This document shows, piece after piece, positions 18,027 through 26,223 of a stretch of 64,000 nt of DNA; position 1 is the first letter of the stretch; every line of letters begins with the position of its first letter. The stretch is from Roseiarcus sp036489975 (GTDB lineage Bacteria; Pseudomonadota; Alphaproteobacteria; Rhizobiales; Beijerinckiaceae), in the NCBI GenBank assembly GCA_036489975.1, contig DASXES010000127.1, forward strand, positions 1-64,000. The letters are read 5' to 3'. The notes under the pieces were generated by a model, which saw nothing but the letters and a program-made list of their open reading frames with translations, did not search any database and was not told where the DNA came from. Position numbers and translations under genes: made by a program.

Positions 18027-18611
18027 ATGGCGAAATCCCGGGTTTCCGCACTGCTCGCATTGATCGCGCTCTTTGCCTCGGCGGCCGCGGCCCTGATATC
18101 GCTGGCTGTCGTCGGAGGGGCGGGCGCTGCGGCCGACCCGAGCCCGGTCGCCGACACTGAAGGCGCGCTCCGCGTCCCCGCGGATTATCGCTCGATGTAT
18201 GAATATTTGGGGACCTGGGCGGTCGCCGCGGACAAGGGCGAGGGATCGAAGCAGCTTCATAACGTTTTCGCGTCGCCCGGCGCCGTCGCCGCGTTTCGGG
18301 CCAACGGCCATTTCCCGGACGGAGCGGTCCTGGTGAAGGAGGTTTATGACGCCGCCACCGGTCCGATGACGACCGGCACGGTCAGTCACGCAGAAACTCT
18401 CGCGGGCTGGTTCGTCATGGTCAAGGACAGCAAGAACAGTCATCCGAAAAACAAGCTTTGGGGCAGCGGATGGGGTTGGTCATGGTTCGACGCCGCCAAT
18501 CCCCTGAAGACCACTTCGACCGATTACACGACGGATTGCCAGCCCTGCCACATTCCCGCGCAGGCGACGGACTGGATCTACACGCAAGGGTACCCAGTTT
18601 TGCACAAGTAG
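18027..18611 (+). CDS. Cytochrome P460 family protein
   Basis: A 194-residue exported haem protein. It has an N-terminal signal peptide/anchor (LLALIALFASAAAALISLAVV) and a cytochrome P460 domain: VPADYRSMYEYLGTWAV, KEVYDAATGPM, GWFVMVKDSK, GWGWSWF, then the haem site CQPCH near residue 172. Cytochromes P460 oxidise hydroxylamine in ammonia oxidisers and methanotrophs, but the family is broader and many members have no demonstrated reaction. It stands alone, so periplasmic redox or nitrogen-oxide detoxification is only a guess. Confidence 0.88.
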   Translation: MAKSRVSALLALIALFASAAAALISLAVVGGAGAAADPSPVADTEGALRVPADYRSMYEYLGTWAVAADKGEGSKQLHNVFASPGAVAAFRANGHFPDGAVLVKEVYDAATGPMTTGTVSHAETLAGWFVMVKDSKNSHPKNKLWGSGWGWSWFDAANPLKTTSTDYTTDCQPCHIPAQATDWIYTQGYPVLHK

Positions 18612-18783
18612 GCGGGTCCAGCCGGACTTGCCTTGCGCGATCGTTCACAAACCCGCGCGCCCCACGCGACCAATCCCATTCCCGCGAGCGCGCTGTTGAC
18701 TCATGTCCTCCCGCGGGCATGATGACGATAGGGAAATCGGCCGGGCCCGCGCGACAGCGGGGAGGCCAAGGGGAAACGTCCAC

Positions 18784-19878
18784 ATGGCTCACCGATACCT
18801 TCGTACCTCGATCCTTGCGCTCACGGCAGCTTTTGCATCCGCGCCGCTCGTCTCCGCGGCCAGAGCCGCCGACTTCTCGGCTGAATATGTGTTCGGCGAC
18901 AGCCTGTCGGACAACGGCAATCTGGCTGAGCTTCTCAATGTCGAGAACTACGCCCAGCATGGCTATTACTTTGGCAACTTTCCCAATCCGCCGAGCTACC
19001 ATGACAGCTTCACCAACGGGCCGGTCGCAGTTGCGGGTCTGGCGAAGGACCTGGGGCTCAGCCTCACGCCCTCCCTCTGGGTGACCGGCTTCAAGGATCC
19101 CGCCGGCCTGTTCGGCGGCCCATCCTTCGTCCCAGGCACGAATTACGCTGTCGCCGGGGCTCTGGCCGCGACGCCGTCGGCGGCCAGCATCAACCTTTTG
19201 AGCCAGGTCGGCGCCTATAGCGCCGTTACCTCGGACCATGCGGATCCGGACGCGCTCTATGTCATCATGATCGGGGGCAACGACGTCCGCGACGCGGCCC
19301 TCGATGGGACCGGCGCGGGGGCGGTGACGGCCGGGGTCGATGCGGAGCTGGCCGCGATCTCGACGCTCTCGGGCGAGGACGCCAAGCACTTTCTGGTGGT
19401 CAACGTCCCCAATGTCGGACTCATCCCCGAATTCGCGCAGGACAATCCCACCCTGGCGGCCAGCGCGACCGCCGATAGCCAATTGTACGATAGCGAACTT
19501 GCGGCTGGCCTCGATAAGCTCGATCCGTCGCTCGGCGCCGGCTCGACGCTCCAGGCGTTCGATCTTTACGATTTCAACGCCAACATTCTGGCCAACGCCG
19601 CCTTATTCGGGTTGACCAACACCACTGACCGCTGCTTCACCGATACGCCTTTGAGCGCGGCGACGTCGTCGGCATGCGGGCCGGACGCCGAAAACATCGA
19701 TAGTTTCGCCTATTGGGATGACATTCACCCGACCGCGAAGGTGCAGGCTCTGTGGGCCGCGGGCTTCTCGTCGGCGGTTCCCGAGCCCTCGACCTGGGCG
19801 ATGCTGCTGGTCGGCTTCGGAAGCCTGGGCCTCGCCGGCTATCGCCGCGGCGCCCGGGCTCTTGCGGCGCGGGCCTGA
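18784..19878 (+). CDS. GDSL-like esterase/lipase with PEP-CTERM anchor
   Basis: A 364-residue secreted SGNH/GDSL hydrolase. After a signal peptide (ILALTAAFASAPLVSAARA) comes VFGDSLSDNGN with the catalytic Ser, IMIGGNDVRDAAL with the block III Asn, and YWDDIHPTAKVQALWA with the catalytic Asp and His. The C terminus is VPEPSTWAMLLVGFGSLGLAG plus a basic tail, the PEPxxWA-CTERM sorting signal. The start is placed at 18784, where the signal peptide begins. It is expected to be exported and anchored or released by an exosortase. A truncated inverted copy of its middle follows directly downstream. Confidence 0.9.
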   Translation: MAHRYLRTSILALTAAFASAPLVSAARAADFSAEYVFGDSLSDNGNLAELLNVENYAQHGYYFGNFPNPPSYHDSFTNGPVAVAGLAKDLGLSLTPSLWVTGFKDPAGLFGGPSFVPGTNYAVAGALAATPSAASINLLSQVGAYSAVTSDHADPDALYVIMIGGNDVRDAALDGTGAGAVTAGVDAELAAISTLSGEDAKHFLVVNVPNVGLIPEFAQDNPTLAASATADSQLYDSELAAGLDKLDPSLGAGSTLQAFDLYDFNANILANAALFGLTNTTDRCFTDTPLSAATSSACGPDAENIDSFAYWDDIHPTAKVQALWAAGFSSAVPEPSTWAMLLVGFGSLGLAGYRRGARALAARA

Positions 19879-19990
19879 GGCCAGGGCTCGGTCGATATTG
19901 GCCCCCGCGACCGGAAACCTGCGGGGATATTCAGGAAAAAACTACGGCCAGTGACCGTTGGTCGCCGCGCCGCCTGAAGGAAGCGCGACG

Positions 19991-20108
19991 AAATGTTGGC
20001 GTTGAAATCGTAAAGATCGAACGCCTGGAGCGACGAGCCGGCGCCGAGCGACAGGTCGAGCGCCGCGTGGCGCGCCGCAAGTTCGCTATTGTACAATTGG
20101 CTGCTGAT
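19991..20108 (-). pseudogene. Inverted fragment of a GDSL esterase gene
   Basis: On the minus strand these bases encode QLYNSELAARHAALDLSL then GAGSSLQAFDLYDFNANI, closely matching QLYDSELAAGLDKLDPSL and GAGSTLQAFDLYDFNANI of the GDSL gene just upstream on the plus strand. DNA identity is high, with runs of more than 30 identical bases, and similarity ends abruptly on both sides. It has no start or catalytic block. It is the relic of a second copy in opposite orientation. Confidence 0.75.
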
Positions 20109-20225
20109 CGGCCTTGGCGGACAGGGGTACGCTGGGTATCGTCATCGCGCGCAAACTCGCGCGGGCCCGTGAGAACCGCGGCACTGCCGTCACTTTCCAG
20201 AGAAGATTGGCGAGACGGACGGGGG

Positions 20226-20305
20226 CCCAAACGGGACATCGGCCCAACGGGACATCGGCCCAACGGGACTTGGGCCCAACGGGACTTGGGCCCAACGGGA
20301 CTTGG
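20226..20305. repeat. Five-unit tandem repeat, 16-bp unit
   Basis: Five adjoining copies of a unit of the form CCCAACGGGACTTGGG, the first with one extra A and the first two carrying CATCGG instead of CTTGGG. Each unit contains CCC-AAC-GGG, able to form a tiny hairpin. There is no spacer between units, so this is a minisatellite and not a CRISPR array. It lies in the gene-free stretch between the GDSL fragment and rsmA. Confidence 0.9.
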
Positions 20306-20508
20306 AGGGCGCGGGGCGTCGGGCTCGATCGAAATAGTCTACAAATGTCTTGCCAAACTGGCTGGGGTGTAGTATAGATTTTCAGAAGTAATGCGAGACC
20401 AGGCCAGTTTTTCCGGAAGGCGGCGTGCAACCGGCTTTTCGGCTCAAGGCGGAAGTGGATCGCTAAACGCGCCGCAAGTCCTTGAAAAGGCTCGAAACCG
20501 ACTCGTTA

Positions 20509-20622
20509 ATGCCCGTTCCACCTGAGTGCGACTCATCGCGCTCGATTCCGCGCAACGGCGCGGGCGCGCATTCGCGCTCCGGCGACCAACTCGATGATCG
20601 GTTGCGATCATCGAGTCTTGGT
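20509..20622 (-). repeat. Dispersed palindromic repeat, copy 1
   Basis: Read on the minus strand this segment aligns without gaps over more than 100 bases to the plus strand at about 37525-37643, with most positions identical. It contains the inverted repeat CTCGATGATCG (20590-20600) and CGATCATCGAG (20605-20615) around a four-base loop, followed by AGCGCGAATGCGCGCCCGCG and AATCGAGCGCGATG. It abuts the 3' end of rsmA. No coding potential is conserved between copies; it behaves as a non-coding intergenic repeat element. Confidence 0.8.
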
Positions 20623-20623
20623 A

Positions 20624-21520
20624 TTACGGGCTTGGCGCGGTGTTTTGGACAGTCGCCCCTTCGGCCGCTCGGGACATCGCGACAAAGGCCGCGACCGGCG
20701 CCTCCTCCGCCCGCATCGTCGGCTGGAGACCAGCGGCGGCGAGGAGAGCGGGAAGGTCGAGCCGCCGCGCGGCGGCGAAGGCTTTCAGCGACTGGCGCAG
20801 CATCTTGCGGCGCTGGCCAAACGCGGCCTGCGTCAGCGCCGAGAGCGTCGCTGGATCGCAGGGCTCGGGGCGCGCGCGGGGGATGAGCTCGACCACGCTC
20901 GAGGTGACCTTTGGCGGCGGCGTGAACGCCGCGGGCGCGACGTCGAACAGGATGCGGGCCTCTGTCCGCCATCCAGCCAGAACCGCGAGGCGGCCATAGT
21001 CGGCGCGGTTCGCTGGCGTGGCGACGATGCGCAGCGCGACCTCGCGCTGGAACATGAGGACGAGGCGGTCATAGAACGGCGGCCACGGCTCGGCCTCGAG
21101 CCAGCCGGTCAGCAGCGCGGTTCCGACATTATAGGGCAGGTTGGCGACGACGCGGATCGGGGCGCCGCCGGCTTTCTCAACCAGTGTCTGAGCCGTGATG
21201 CGAAGGGCGTCGCCCTCGATGATTTCGACGCGTCCCGGCCAATGCGCGGCGATCTCATTAAGCGCGCCGAGCGCGCGGGCGTCGCGCTCGACCGCGATCA
21301 CCTTCGCCGCCCCTTCCGAGAGCAGCGCGCGGGTGAGGCCGCCGGGACCGGGGCCGATTTCGACCACAGCGACGCCGTCGAGCGGCCCCGCGGCGCGGGC
21401 GATCTTCCGGGTCAGGTTGAGGTCGAAGAGGAAGTTCTGGCCGAGCGCCTTGCGCGGCTCGAGCCCGTGCGCCGCGACCACCTCGCTCAGGCGCGGGAGA
21501 CCGTCGGCTGCGAGGCTCAT
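20624..21520 (-). CDS. rsmA: 16S rRNA (adenine1518-N6/adenine1519-N6)-dimethyltransferase
   Basis: A 298-residue cytosolic methyltransferase (KsgA) that dimethylates two adjacent adenines in helix 45 of 16S rRNA during small-subunit maturation. Motif I VVEIGPGPGGLTRALL, the acidic residue in VIAVERD and the catalytic NLPYNVGTALL are present, and the N terminus GLEPRKALGQNFLFD is diagnostic. It is the last gene of the lptF-lptG-lptD-pdxA-rsmA run and its ATG overlaps the pdxA stop by four bases (ATGA), indicating translational coupling. Confidence 0.97.
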   Translation of the reverse strand: MSLAADGLPRLSEVVAAHGLEPRKALGQNFLFDLNLTRKIARAAGPLDGVAVVEIGPGPGGLTRALLSEGAAKVIAVERDARALGALNEIAAHWPGRVEIIEGDALRITAQTLVEKAGGAPIRVVANLPYNVGTALLTGWLEAEPWPPFYDRLVLMFQREVALRIVATPANRADYGRLAVLAGWRTEARILFDVAPAAFTPPPKVTSSVVELIPRARPEPCDPATLSALTQAAFGQRRKMLRQSLKAFAAARRLDLPALLAAAGLQPTMRAEEAPVAAFVAMSRAAEGATVQNTAPSP

Positions 21521-22512
21521 CGCGTCAGCCGGTCGGCGAGGTTCAGCGCCGCGATGAGGCTCGCCGGGTTAGCGAGCCCCTTCCCCGCGATGTCGAAGGC
21601 CGTGCCATGATCCGGCGAGGTGCGCACGAACGGCAGGCCGAGGGTGACGTTGACGCCCTCGTCGAAAGCGAGCGTCTTGACCGGAATCAGGCCCTGGTCG
21701 TGATACATCGTGAGCGCCACGTCGTAGCGCGCGCGCGCTCTGGCATGGAACATCGTGTCGGCCGGGAGCGGCCCGACGGCGTCGATCCCCTCGGCCTTGA
21801 GCGCCTCGATCGCAGGGCGGATGATGGTGATCTCCTCCCGACCCATCGCCCCGCCCTCCCCCGCGTGCGGATTGAGGCCGGCGAGCGCCAGACGCGGCCG
21901 CGCCACCCCGAAGCGGGCGCGCAGGTCATGATCGACGATGCGCGCGGTTCTGATGATGAGTTCCGCCGTCAGCGCCTTCGGCGCGTCCGCGAGGGGAATA
22001 TGGATGGTCACAGGGACAACCGCGAGCGTCTCCGACCAGATCATCATGACTGGAAAGGTCGGCCCGCCCCAGGCTTTGGCCAATTCGCCGAGATACTCGG
22101 TATGCCCGGGATGCTTGAATCCGGCCTCATAGAGCGTGGCCTTGGCTATCGGGTTGGTCACAATCGCCCGAGCGTCGCCCCGGCGGACGGCTTCGACCGC
22201 GCGCTCGATCGATTCGAGCGTCGCCGCGGCGTTGGCTGCGTCCGGGCGACCGGGCGAGTCCTGGACCGAGCTTCTGAGCGGGACCACTGGCAGGCCGGAC
22301 GCAAACGCGGCCCGTGCGCCGGCGGCGTCGGTCTCGACGATCGCAACCGCCAGCCCCGCGCGCTTGGCGGCCGCGGCCAGAATTCCGGGCGCGGCGAACA
22401 CGACGAAAGGCGCGCTCGGCGTTCGATCGCGCCACGCGGCCAGCGCCAGTTCCGGGCCGATCCCGGTTGGATCGCCCATGGTCATCGCCAATGGCGGCTT
22501 GTCGCCGGTCAT
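21517..22512 (-). CDS. pdxA: 4-hydroxythreonine-4-phosphate dehydrogenase
   Basis: A 331-residue NAD-dependent enzyme of pyridoxal 5'-phosphate synthesis (DXP-dependent route). Conserved blocks are LAMTMGDPTGIGPELAL at the start, HPGHTEYLGELA with a metal-binding His, LNPHAGEGG, and YHDQGLIPVKTLAF. I start at the ATG at 22512, which has GGAG eight bases upstream and puts the family motif ten residues in; the longer frame up to 22587 overlaps lptD. Only 43 bases separate it from the lptD stop, so there is no surA gene between them, unlike the classic order. Confidence 0.95.
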   Translation of the reverse strand: MTGDKPPLAMTMGDPTGIGPELALAAWRDRTPSAPFVVFAAPGILAAAAKRAGLAVAIVETDAAGARAAFASGLPVVPLRSSVQDSPGRPDAANAAATLESIERAVEAVRRGDARAIVTNPIAKATLYEAGFKHPGHTEYLGELAKAWGGPTFPVMMIWSETLAVVPVTIHIPLADAPKALTAELIIRTARIVDHDLRARFGVARPRLALAGLNPHAGEGGAMGREEITIIRPAIEALKAEGIDAVGPLPADTMFHARARARYDVALTMYHDQGLIPVKTLAFDEGVNVTLGLPFVRTSPDHGTAFDIAGKGLANPASLIAALNLADRLTR

Positions 22513-22555
22513 GTTCGAAGCTCCAAGGGCGGCGGCTCCGCCGACGATCGCTCGA

Positions 22556-25144
22556 TCAGAGGCCGACGTTCGTCTTGACGTCGCCAAGCGTGCGCAGCAC
22601 GAGCTGGATCATCACCGTCTGCTCGCGGACAGACGGGTTCAAAATGATCGGGCCGCCCGCGAACGTGCTGTAGATGGCGGGTTGGCTGGTCGCCGACGAA
22701 TAGGTGATGTTCAACGTGGTGCAGTCGTCCTTGTAGCCGAGGCCGAACGAATAGCCGACGGGATAGAAGATTGGGGTCGTCGGTCCCAGCGTGTCGTAGT
22801 AGTGACGCGACATGTCGAGCACCACCGACCCATGGACCGACCAGCGATCCTGGAAGGAATAGCCCAGGTTTCCGGTCAGGCCTTCGCGCGGGAATTCAAA
22901 TCCCAACTCGGGTTGCGCAGCGTAGAGGGCGTAGTCGACGCTGCCGTTGATGCCGGCGTAGGTCGCCTTGGCTATCCCATCGAAGCGCGCGAGCTGCAGC
23001 GTCGAGCTGTCGAACTGCTGTTTGCTCATGAGAGTGATCGGGCTCGAAAAGGGCTGCAGCGCCTCGCCGAACACAAAGTTCGAGAATTTCTTGTCAAGAC
23101 CCGACTCGAGCCCCGTATTGGTGGGGTCATAGAGTGTATAGGAATTTTGCCCGGCGACCTGGATCGATTCCCCGCCGACAAAGTTCGCGTGGCCCCCGTT
23201 GGCGAAATCGGCGGTGTATTGGAGGCCGTAATTAAGCCGGGTGCCGCCTTCGATCCGATCGTAGCCGGAGAACTTGTTCAAGGCGAAGAGGTTGGTGTCG
23301 TCGAAAACGAGGCTTTGCGAATCCTCGTTGGGCTGGATTCTCGGAATGATCTCGCTTGGCCGGGCGATGAGCTGGCCGATCGGCGTAATCGTCTGCGTCC
23401 CCCAGGATGATGTCGACGTGAAGGGATAGCGGTACTCGAGCCCGGCGCCCGCCATGCCGCGCGCGAACGTTCCCTGGTTCGAGCCGGAAAAGAAGGCGGC
23501 CTGGCTCGAATTGGCGACCGTGCTCACCCCGAGAGCGCTCGCGTAGGTGATCGATCCGGTTTCATTGAGCTCGGTCGCCTCGCCGTCGAGACGAGCGAAC
23601 AGCAACGGCTTCCATACCTGGCCGATCGGATCGATGTAGCTACGCTGCCACGAGACCTGTCCCGACGCTCGGGTGTAATCGCCGGCGATCCCGCGCAACA
23701 TGCATTTGCCCGGAAAATACGTATTGACGACCGTATTTCCGACCTGCGTTTCGCAGACGTTGTAGAGGTGATAGGCGTTATCGAAGGTCTGCTGGCCGGT
23801 CGACTGGAATGCGGCATTGGTCTGGTTGATGTTGGCGACGTTGGTGTCGATGGTCAGCTCGCCTCCGATACCGTGGGTGCGGTCGGCGGGAACGTTGATC
23901 ACCCGATTGTAGTCGAGGACCGGCGCGACGGCGACCGGCAGCGTCCGGTTGTCGTCGTTCATCGTCGTGCCCTCGAAATGGTAGGCGCTCAGGTCAAAGA
24001 AGCTCTGGGCGGACTGGCCGCGCAGATAGATATCCGAAACGACGTCCTGGAAATAGAAATAGTCGAAGTTTATGCCCTGAAGCCGGTAATCGTTGAGGAA
24101 GAATTTGTCGCTCATCCATGTGCCGTTCCAACCGAACTGCCACATGTCATTAAGGAAGAAATTGCCGCTGCTTTCGATCGACCCTCTTAGGCGCATATCA
24201 CCTGCGCCATAGGGAAAGGCCGGAAACGCTCCAGGCTGCTCCTGGTCGATTCCCGTCGCACGGATGTTGTAGATGCCGTTGGACAGCCGCTGGCGCCAGT
24301 CGACTTCTCCTAAAAGACCCTGCTTCGAAAGGAAGGTTGGTGTCAGGGTGAGATCGTAGTTGGGCGCCAGATCGATGAAATAGGGTAAGCTGATGCCCGT
24401 GCCGAGATACCCCCCGGACACGAGCGACGGCGCCAGGAAGCCGGTCTTCTTGTTGACGGTCGAATCAGCCGAGGAAAAATAGGGGAAGTAGAAAACGGGA
24501 AAGCCCCAGAACTGCAGCTGAGCGTCCTCGTAGTAGATTGTATGCGTCTCCTGGTTCTCGATGATCTTGGTCGCCTTCACCTGCCAGAACGGCGGGCGTT
24601 CCGGATGGTCCTTACAGGGCACGCAGGCGGTATAGGCTCCTTTCTCCAGGACCGTTACATCGCCGTTCGAGCGCTCCACCCGTGGCGAGCTGAAGCGCGT
24701 CTTGTCGGTCGTCAGGACCTGGACGCTATCGATGAAGCCGTCGCGAAAATCGTCGCTGAGCGCAAACCGGCTTCCGTAGACGACGTTGCCATGCTCATCC
24801 GTCATCTTGGCGTGGCCTTCCGCGTAGACGCGCTTGGTGGCGCGGTCATAAATTACGCGGTCGGCCTGAAGCACGCGGCCCTGGTAGAAAAGTTGAACCG
24901 AGCCGACGGCCGAGATCGTGTTCTTGTCCTTGTCGTAGACGAGTTCGTCCGCGTCGATGACGAGCTTGTCCTGCGGCTTTGCTTGCGCCGACTGGGTTCC
25001 CGCGGGAGGCGACTGGGCGGACGCGGGGCTGGCGAACAACAGGGTCCACGCCGTGACGGCCACGACCGCGAACGACACGGCTAAACGCGCGGCGCGCGTT
25101 TGGCGGCAGTTTGACCTAAAGGAAAAGCTGAGGGCGAAACCCAT
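22556..25144 (-). CDS. lptD: LPS assembly outer membrane protein LptD
   Basis: About 862 residues. An N-terminal signal peptide (VAVTAWTLLFASPASAQ) precedes an OstA/LptA-like jellyroll with DKLVIDADELVYDKDKNTISAVGSV, then the long LptD beta-barrel domain ending in Tyr/Asn-rich strands. The Cys pair in ACVPCKDHPERPPFWQ is the alphaproteobacterial version of the conserved cysteines. With LptE it places lipopolysaccharide in the outer leaflet. Start ATG at 25144 overlaps the lptG stop (TGATG); an extension to 25210 would run into lptG and lacks a signal peptide at its N terminus. Confidence 0.95.
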   Translation of the reverse strand: MGFALSFSFRSNCRQTRAARLAVSFAVVAVTAWTLLFASPASAQSPPAGTQSAQAKPQDKLVIDADELVYDKDKNTISAVGSVQLFYQGRVLQADRVIYDRATKRVYAEGHAKMTDEHGNVVYGSRFALSDDFRDGFIDSVQVLTTDKTRFSSPRVERSNGDVTVLEKGAYTACVPCKDHPERPPFWQVKATKIIENQETHTIYYEDAQLQFWGFPVFYFPYFSSADSTVNKKTGFLAPSLVSGGYLGTGISLPYFIDLAPNYDLTLTPTFLSKQGLLGEVDWRQRLSNGIYNIRATGIDQEQPGAFPAFPYGAGDMRLRGSIESSGNFFLNDMWQFGWNGTWMSDKFFLNDYRLQGINFDYFYFQDVVSDIYLRGQSAQSFFDLSAYHFEGTTMNDDNRTLPVAVAPVLDYNRVINVPADRTHGIGGELTIDTNVANINQTNAAFQSTGQQTFDNAYHLYNVCETQVGNTVVNTYFPGKCMLRGIAGDYTRASGQVSWQRSYIDPIGQVWKPLLFARLDGEATELNETGSITYASALGVSTVANSSQAAFFSGSNQGTFARGMAGAGLEYRYPFTSTSSWGTQTITPIGQLIARPSEIIPRIQPNEDSQSLVFDDTNLFALNKFSGYDRIEGGTRLNYGLQYTADFANGGHANFVGGESIQVAGQNSYTLYDPTNTGLESGLDKKFSNFVFGEALQPFSSPITLMSKQQFDSSTLQLARFDGIAKATYAGINGSVDYALYAAQPELGFEFPREGLTGNLGYSFQDRWSVHGSVVLDMSRHYYDTLGPTTPIFYPVGYSFGLGYKDDCTTLNITYSSATSQPAIYSTFAGGPIILNPSVREQTVMIQLVLRTLGDVKTNVGL

Positions 25145-26223
25145 CAACCATCCTCTTGTTGAAGCAGCACATACACGCCAAACATGCAGCCAACGACCCC
25201 GGGCGACCATCCCGCCACGGAGGGGCTGAGGAACCCCGCCCCGCCGAGATCGCTGACCACTTTAGTGGCCACATAAAGCATGAAGCCCGCCAGGATGCCA
25301 CCGGAAACCATATATTCGATCCCACCCATTCGGAAGAATCTTAACGAAAAGCATGCGGCCACCAGCACCATCGCCGCCAGCATGAGCGGGCGTGCCAAAA
25401 GCTCCTGATATTTCAGCACGTAAGCCGTTGGATCCAGTCCTGCGCGGGCGGTCTGTGCGGCGAGCCCGGGCAGCCGCCAGAACGACACGGTTTCCGGCGC
25501 GACGAAGGCCTGGGCGACCTCCGTCCTGCCGAGGTTGGTCGCCAAAAGGTACGTGGGGACTGTGATGGACTCGAAACCCGGAGTCACCACCACGACGTTG
25601 TGCAATACCCAATATCCGTCGCGCAGCTCGCCTGAGGACGCCTCCAGCCGTTCGACGAAATTCCCCTGTTGGTCGAAGTTGAAGACCTCGATCCCGTTGA
25701 ACTCGGCGCCGCCGGCGCTCCTGCCTGCGGCGCGAATGACCGCCTGGCCATCGACGCTCTTCTGCCTTATCCACAATCCGATTGAGTCCAAGGCGAGACC
25801 GCCGAACACTCTGGCCTCGATCTCGTCGGCCTTCTGCTTCATCCATGTCGAGGCCGGATTGTAGGCGACGACCGAGAACACGCCGAGGAGCGCCATCACG
25901 ACAAGCGGAGGGGTCAGAAATTGCCAGACGGACACCCCGGCCGCGCGCGCGACGACCAGCTCCATCTTCCGCGACAGGTTGAGGAACGCGATCATCGATC
26001 CAAACAGAACCGCAAACGGCAAGGCCTGCTCGGCGATGGTCGGCGTTCGCAGGAACGACACGCCCGCCAGGAGAATTCCCGTCGCACGCTTCGAATCGCC
26101 CGAGCGACGCAGGAGCTCCACCAAATCGACGGCGTAGATTAGGACGAAGACCACCATGAAGGCGGCGATGACAGTGCGCGCAAAACGGCCGGCGAGATAG
26201 AATGACAGTGTCCGGCCGATCAC
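25144..26223 (-). CDS. lptG: LPS export ABC transporter permease LptG
   Basis: A 359-residue inner-membrane permease (YjgP/YjgQ family) that with LptF and the LptB ATPase extracts LPS from the inner membrane. Six hydrophobic segments, three at each end, flank a periplasmic beta-jellyroll; the start VIGRTLSFYLAGRFARTVIAAF and PFAVLFGSMIAFLNLSRKMELVVARAAGVS are characteristic. I choose GTG at 26223, which overlaps the lptF stop as GTGA, rather than the longer frame to 26298. Translationally coupled to lptF before it and lptD after it. Confidence 0.94.
   Translation of the reverse strand: MIGRTLSFYLAGRFARTVIAAFMVVFVLIYAVDLVELLRRSGDSKRATGILLAGVSFLRTPTIAEQALPFAVLFGSMIAFLNLSRKMELVVARAAGVSVWQFLTPPLVVMALLGVFSVVAYNPASTWMKQKADEIEARVFGGLALDSIGLWIRQKSVDGQAVIRAAGRSAGGAEFNGIEVFNFDQQGNFVERLEASSGELRDGYWVLHNVVVVTPGFESITVPTYLLATNLGRTEVAQAFVAPETVSFWRLPGLAAQTARAGLDPTAYVLKYQELLARPLMLAAMVLVAACFSLRFFRMGGIEYMVSGGILAGFMLYVATKVVSDLGGAGFLSPSVAGWSPGVVGCMFGVYVLLQQEDG

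Noticed and set aside
20226..20305. CRISPR array
   Set aside because: The units are directly adjacent with no spacers and are too short.
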